From contig JBEKOI010000144.1 of the NCBI GenBank assembly GCA_049521915.1, positions 1 through 9,788 of the forward strand: a stretch of DNA of 9,788 nucleotides, given 5' to 3'. Positions 6,946 to 9,788 of the stretch are shown here, piece after piece. Origin of the DNA: Bog-756 sp049521915 (GTDB lineage Bacteria; Actinomycetota; Acidimicrobiia; Acidimicrobiales; RAAP-2). Under the pieces are notes generated by a model. It ran no database searches. It worked only from the letters and a program-made list of their open reading frames with translations, and was not told the origin of the DNA. The first letter of the stretch is position 1. Each line of letters opens with the position of its first letter. Both the position numbers and the translations under genes were made by a program.

Positions 6946-7332
6946 GACCCGACCATGCCTACCTCTGTGAGGAACGGCTCGCAAACGGGAACGCCCGTGA
7001 GCCCAGAATTCGTCGAATCCACCAGCGCATCGTGCCCGATAGCCGATCGCCGGCGCTAATCCGGAATCGGCCCCTCCGCACGGCGGGCCGGATCCGCCGG
7101 CCCGTGGGCGGGGGCCTCCGCACCGGAGCCCTCGGGCCTCGGGCGGTCCTTCCGGCGAGAGCCCTCGGCGGCGGGCGAGACCTGGTCGGTGCGGCCGATT
7201 CCGTGCCCCTCCGAGGACCGGAGATGACCGCGTGATCGAGATGGACAGAGCTAGAGTCGCGCCAACGGAACAGTCGGTGCGGTGTGGGGCCAAGATGACC
7301 AATGGGCGGGTTCGGCGCCGCCGGTGGAGACG
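6946..7332. other. 387-base divergent intergenic region
   Basis: This gap separates the acetyltransferase from the membrane glycosyltransferase. A 67-codon plus-strand frame (7032-7235) has Arg/Gly/Pro/Leu-rich composition and no recognisable domain or ribosome site; I regard it as chance. On the plus strand TAGAGT (7252-7257) is a possible -10 for the downstream gene, without a good -35. On the minus strand TTGCGA, a 17-base gap and TAGGCA form a weak promoter for the acetyltransferase, which would make its message nearly leaderless. No tRNA, long repeat or strong hairpin was seen. Confidence 0.4.
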
Positions 7333-9132
7333 ATGCTCAGCCAAGCGACTTCCGGAACGGCACCGGCGACTCGGAGTACGGGGGCCGGGCTGTTGACCAG
7401 TGGTGCCCACTCCAGGCGACGGTCCCGCAGCCGTTACCCGAGGGCCGTCCGGATGATCGTGCGGATCACCGTCCTGGTCGCCGTGCTCCTGGGTCTGGGC
7501 ATTCGGACATGGTTGATCTTCCATACACCCATTAACTCCGACGAAGCCGTGGTCGGTTTGATGGCCGCCGCCGGTCTGCACGGGCACTTCAACGCCTTCT
7601 ACTGGGGACAGACCTATGGCGGAACCGCCGAGACCGGACTCACCACCTTGTTCTTCGCCGTGTTCGGCCAGACGGTGCTGGCGGCACAGCTGACAGTTGT
7701 CACCCTGTCCGCAGTGTCGGCCCTCCTGACGTGGCGCATCGCCCTCCGGCTGGTGCCGTCGCCCGGCGTGGCCGCCATGGCCGGTGCCCTGGTGTGGGTG
7801 GCACCGTTCGCCTCCATCAGCTTCTCGGTCCTGTTCTACGGATTCCGGGGGGTCACGCTGGTCTGCGGGCTCATCGTGCTCCTGGCGTCCCTGCGCATTC
7901 TCGACGGGCATCGGTCCGCTATCGAATTCGCCGTCCTCGGTCTGGCGGCCGGCGTCGGGTGGTGGTCGTCGCCGGAGATCGCGTACTACCTCATCCCGTC
8001 CGGGCTGCTCCTCCTCGGCGCACTGGTCGTCACCACCGGATCCCGATGGCGGGTCTGGGTCCCTGGGGGAGCCATCGCCCTGGTGGCGACGGCCCTCGGC
8101 GCCCTTCCCTGGCTATGGGCGAACTTCCACACCCACTTCGCTTCGCTCAACGGAGCCACGTTCAACGTCCGGGCGCGGCCCCTCGACTTCTCGGGCCGCC
8201 TCAACTCGTTCTTCAGCTTGGTCTTCCCGACCGAGCTCGGCGTGCGGAGAGGCAACGATCTGGCGTGGATCGCGTCGGGGTTGGGCCAGCCGGTCGTCAA
8301 AGTCCTCACCACCGTCCTCGTGGCCCTGGTCATCGTCTCGTTGCTGCTGTGCCTGGCCAGGCCGGGGCGGGCCATGGCCATCGGCGCCGCCGTCCTGGCC
8401 TTCCCCCTGGTCTACGCCCTCTCACCGGCCTCGACGCAATTCGCCAACGGTCGCTACGGCGTCTTCCTCCCGCCCCTGTTGGCCATGGCCGTCGTCATCG
8501 GGCTGTGCGAGGCGGCCCGGAGACTGGCCGGACGTGCCCCGGTCCGGCGACCGGCCGGCGCTCCCGTCCACAACGGCGTCGGTGAGGGAAGCACGTCAAC
8601 CGGCACCGCAGTGGTGACGGTCATGGCCGGTTTCGTGCTGGTGGCCCTGCTGTTCAGCGTGGTCACGTTCTCACAGGCCACCGGCCAGCCCCATGCCTTC
8701 ACCCGGAGGTGGGGAAATCCCGACCGGACCTCCCTGGAGGCGGTGACGAGATTGGAGAAGTCCGGCGTCACCACCGGCTACGCCGACTACTGGGTGGCCT
8801 ACAAGCTCGACTTCCTCAGTCAGAACCGATTGACGATCACCCCCATCGGTCAAGACGTCATCCGGTCGGCCGCCATCGAGAACGATGTCCTGGCCAGCAA
8901 GCGGCCCGCGTGGGTCTTCGTGCCGCCGGATGAGGCCAATCGCGGCGCCTCCCAATTCTCGGCCCCGGTGTTGACGATCGGACCGGACGGCGTCCCCCAG
9001 GCATCGTTCGTGGCCACGTTGGACCGTCTCAACGTGCGCTACCGGGTCATCCGCACCGGATTGTTGAATGCCGTCGTGCCCGACCGCCCGGTCACGCCCG
9101 TCCAGGCCGGGATGCCCGGAGCGCCGACCTAG
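7333..9132 (+). CDS. GT-C type polytopic membrane glycosyltransferase with external C-terminal domain
   Basis: 599 residues from ATG 7333. An Arg-rich cytoplasmic N-terminus (SRRRSRSRYPR) precedes the first membrane segment (about residues 41-62). Next comes NSDEAVVGL with Asp70-Glu71 in the first external loop, then FYWGQTYGGTAE (89-100). This NSDEA...WGQxYGG pattern is typical of GT39/PMT-like GT-C proteins that use polyprenyl-phosphate sugars. About ten hydrophobic segments follow, then a hydrophilic C-terminal part of about 140 residues with sequences such as VTTGYADYWVAYKLDFL, probably outside the membrane. I prefer ATG 7333 because GGTGGAG lies five bases or so upstream; an in-frame GTG at 7282 would add 17 residues but has a weaker ribosome site and less typical codons. 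The gene converges on the last, truncated gene across a repeat-rich 66-base spacer. Sugar and acceptor unknown. Confidence 0.87.
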   Translation: MLSQATSGTAPATRSTGAGLLTSGAHSRRRSRSRYPRAVRMIVRITVLVAVLLGLGIRTWLIFHTPINSDEAVVGLMAAAGLHGHFNAFYWGQTYGGTAETGLTTLFFAVFGQTVLAAQLTVVTLSAVSALLTWRIALRLVPSPGVAAMAGALVWVAPFASISFSVLFYGFRGVTLVCGLIVLLASLRILDGHRSAIEFAVLGLAAGVGWWSSPEIAYYLIPSGLLLLGALVVTTGSRWRVWVPGGAIALVATALGALPWLWANFHTHFASLNGATFNVRARPLDFSGRLNSFFSLVFPTELGVRRGNDLAWIASGLGQPVVKVLTTVLVALVIVSLLLCLARPGRAMAIGAAVLAFPLVYALSPASTQFANGRYGVFLPPLLAMAVVIGLCEAARRLAGRAPVRRPAGAPVHNGVGEGSTSTGTAVVTVMAGFVLVALLFSVVTFSQATGQPHAFTRRWGNPDRTSLEAVTRLEKSGVTTGYADYWVAYKLDFLSQNRLTITPIGQDVIRSAAIENDVLASKRPAWVFVPPDEANRGASQFSAPVLTIGPDGVPQASFVATLDRLNVRYRVIRTGLLNAVVPDRPVTPVQAGMPGAPT

Positions 9133-9143
9133 GGCGGTCGGGC

Positions 9144-9206
9144 TTGTACGCCGTCAGCGCTGGTCACGCCGGTCACACCGGTCGCGCCGTCAGCGCCGTC
9201 AGCCCG
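9144..9206. repeat. 9-base-period tandem repeat between convergent genes
   Basis: Seven consecutive 9-base units run through the spacer. From 9153 they alternate between two related forms: GTCAGCGCY (9153, 9189, 9198 with drift) and GGTCACRCC (9162, 9171, 9180 with one change); the unit at 9144 is degenerate. GCCGTCAGC occurs three times (9150, 9186, 9195). The array overlaps the last codons and TGA of the minus-strand gene. An 8-base inverted repeat, GTCGGGCT/AGCCCGAC (9137-9144 and 9201-9208), brackets it, so the whole spacer could fold and might end transcription in both directions. Confidence 0.6.
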
Positions 9207-9788
9207 ACGCCAGCTTGGCCAGCGAGATGCTCTTGACCGTAATGGTTCCGGTCCCGTTGAAGCTCACGCGGACGGCCACCTCGTCTTCGCTGGTCACGAC
9301 GAACTGATAGTGGCTGCTGGTGGCCGAGGGCGACAGCGGGCTGCTCTGCAGGACGGCCACCCTCCCGCGCGGCGGCTTCTTTATCCCGATCACCTGTCCG
9401 AGCGCCGCTCCCGGAGCGCTGTCGTCGAGGTCGTAACGGATGACGGCCTCGTAGCGCCCGGGAAGCACCTCCCAGAAGGGACCGAGCGCCACGTCGCCGT
9501 CCTGGCCGGAGCCGTGCGCCACCACCGCCGTCCCCTCCTTGGTACCCACCTGGGAGGCGAGCACACTGGCCCTGATGGTCACCGGCGCCGGAAGCTGCGC
9601 CGGTGACGTCAGGGCGAGGACCAGACAGACCAACCCCGCGGCTCCCAGTGCTCCGAGCACGCGCCGTCGGATGCGGGCAGGACGTCGTGCCACTGCCACC
9701 AGCCAGTACAGAGCCGTGGCCGAGAACAACAGGACGCAGGCCAGGCCCCACAGGTCACGCGCATTCCCCCAGGGGATGGTGCCGGGCA
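9199..9788 (-). CDS. Membrane protein C-terminus with external beta-rich domain (5' end outside window)
   Basis: The frame is open to the right edge, so the start lies outside the window; 195 codons plus TGA are visible. A TTG at 9729 could be read as a start, but the preceding codons (PGTIPWGNARDLWGLACVLL) continue a membrane segment, so truncation is more likely. Visible order: a membrane segment (about residues 11-33), an Arg-rich cytoplasmic loop RRPARIRRR, a second membrane segment (about 43-63), then about 130 residues with alternating short hydrophobic strands, including PGRYEAVIRYDL and VAVRVSFNGTGTITVKSISLAKL. The latter resembles a jelly-roll or carbohydrate-binding fold, seen at the C-terminus of some actinobacterial envelope glycosyltransferases. 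I cannot name the family; a further GT-C enzyme or a polysaccharide-related membrane protein is an inference from context. Confidence 0.7.
   Translation of the reverse strand, partial: PGTIPWGNARDLWGLACVLLFSATALYWLVAVARRPARIRRRVLGALGAAGLVCLVLALTSPAQLPAPVTIRASVLASQVGTKEGTAVVAHGSGQDGDVALGPFWEVLPGRYEAVIRYDLDDSAPGAALGQVIGIKKPPRGRVAVLQSSPLSPSATSSHYQFVVTSEDEVAVRVSFNGTGTITVKSISLAKLASG

Noticed and set aside
7032..7235. 67-codon plus-strand frame in the intergenic gap
   Set aside because: It is composed mainly of Arg, Gly, Leu, Pro and Ala, with no ribosome site or recognisable domain; chance opening in GC-rich DNA is more likely.
6946..7911. Upstream extension of the acetyltransferase frame (up to 530 codons)
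   Set aside because: It lies antisense to the second GT-C gene and its translation is low-complexity; the GNAT domain begins cleanly near the ATG at 6945.
9199..9729. Complete 176-residue protein starting at TTG 9729
   Set aside because: The frame stays open to the window edge and the preceding codons form the start of the same hydrophobic segment, so the gene is more likely truncated by the edge.

Overview
The window is GC-rich, tightly packed bacterial chromosome. Valine (GTG) start options, long spurious antisense frames and an acyltransferase/SDR pair that resembles the mycobacterial Rv0502/galE2 (Rv0501) pair point to a high-GC actinobacterium. An acidimicrobial or other deep-branching actinobacterial lineage is my guess; the sequence alone does not settle it. 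I see no rRNA, tRNA, CRISPR array or insertion sequence.

Layout, left to right. (1) The 3' part of a family-2 glycosyltransferase of the polyprenyl-phosphate sugar synthase type (1-825, +) is cut by the left edge and carries an unusual C-terminal extension. (2) Converging on it, with stop codons overlapping in a shared CTAG, is a multi-spanning GT-C type membrane glycosyltransferase (822-2339, -). (3) A divergent intergenic region holds a probable leaderless promoter for a two-gene unit: a PlsC-like phospholipid acyltransferase (2578-3621, +) and an SDR/epimerase-like protein (3625-4671, +) that lacks the usual YxxxK catalytic pair. (4) Converging on this unit is a fused glycosyltransferase-methyltransferase (4703-6148, -). 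Upstream of it lie a promoter candidate, a hairpin terminator candidate and a RimJ/RimL-type N-acetyltransferase (6319-6945, -). (5) After a 387-base gap comes a second GT-C type membrane protein (7333-9132, +). (6) It converges on the 3' end of another membrane protein (9199-9788, -, cut by the right edge) across a 9-base-period tandem repeat.

Most of these genes suit cell-envelope glycan or glycolipid assembly. The two GT2-type enzymes could load a sugar onto a polyprenyl-phosphate carrier on the cytoplasmic side, or modify a lipid-linked glycan. The GT-C proteins could transfer sugars from such carriers outside the membrane. The acyltransferase would handle the lipid part. This joint role is inferred from families and proximity; no substrate can be read from the sequence. 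I found no convincing evidence of a wholly new system. The most noteworthy items are the GT2-methyltransferase fusion, the SDR without its catalytic pair, and the period-9 array between convergent genes.
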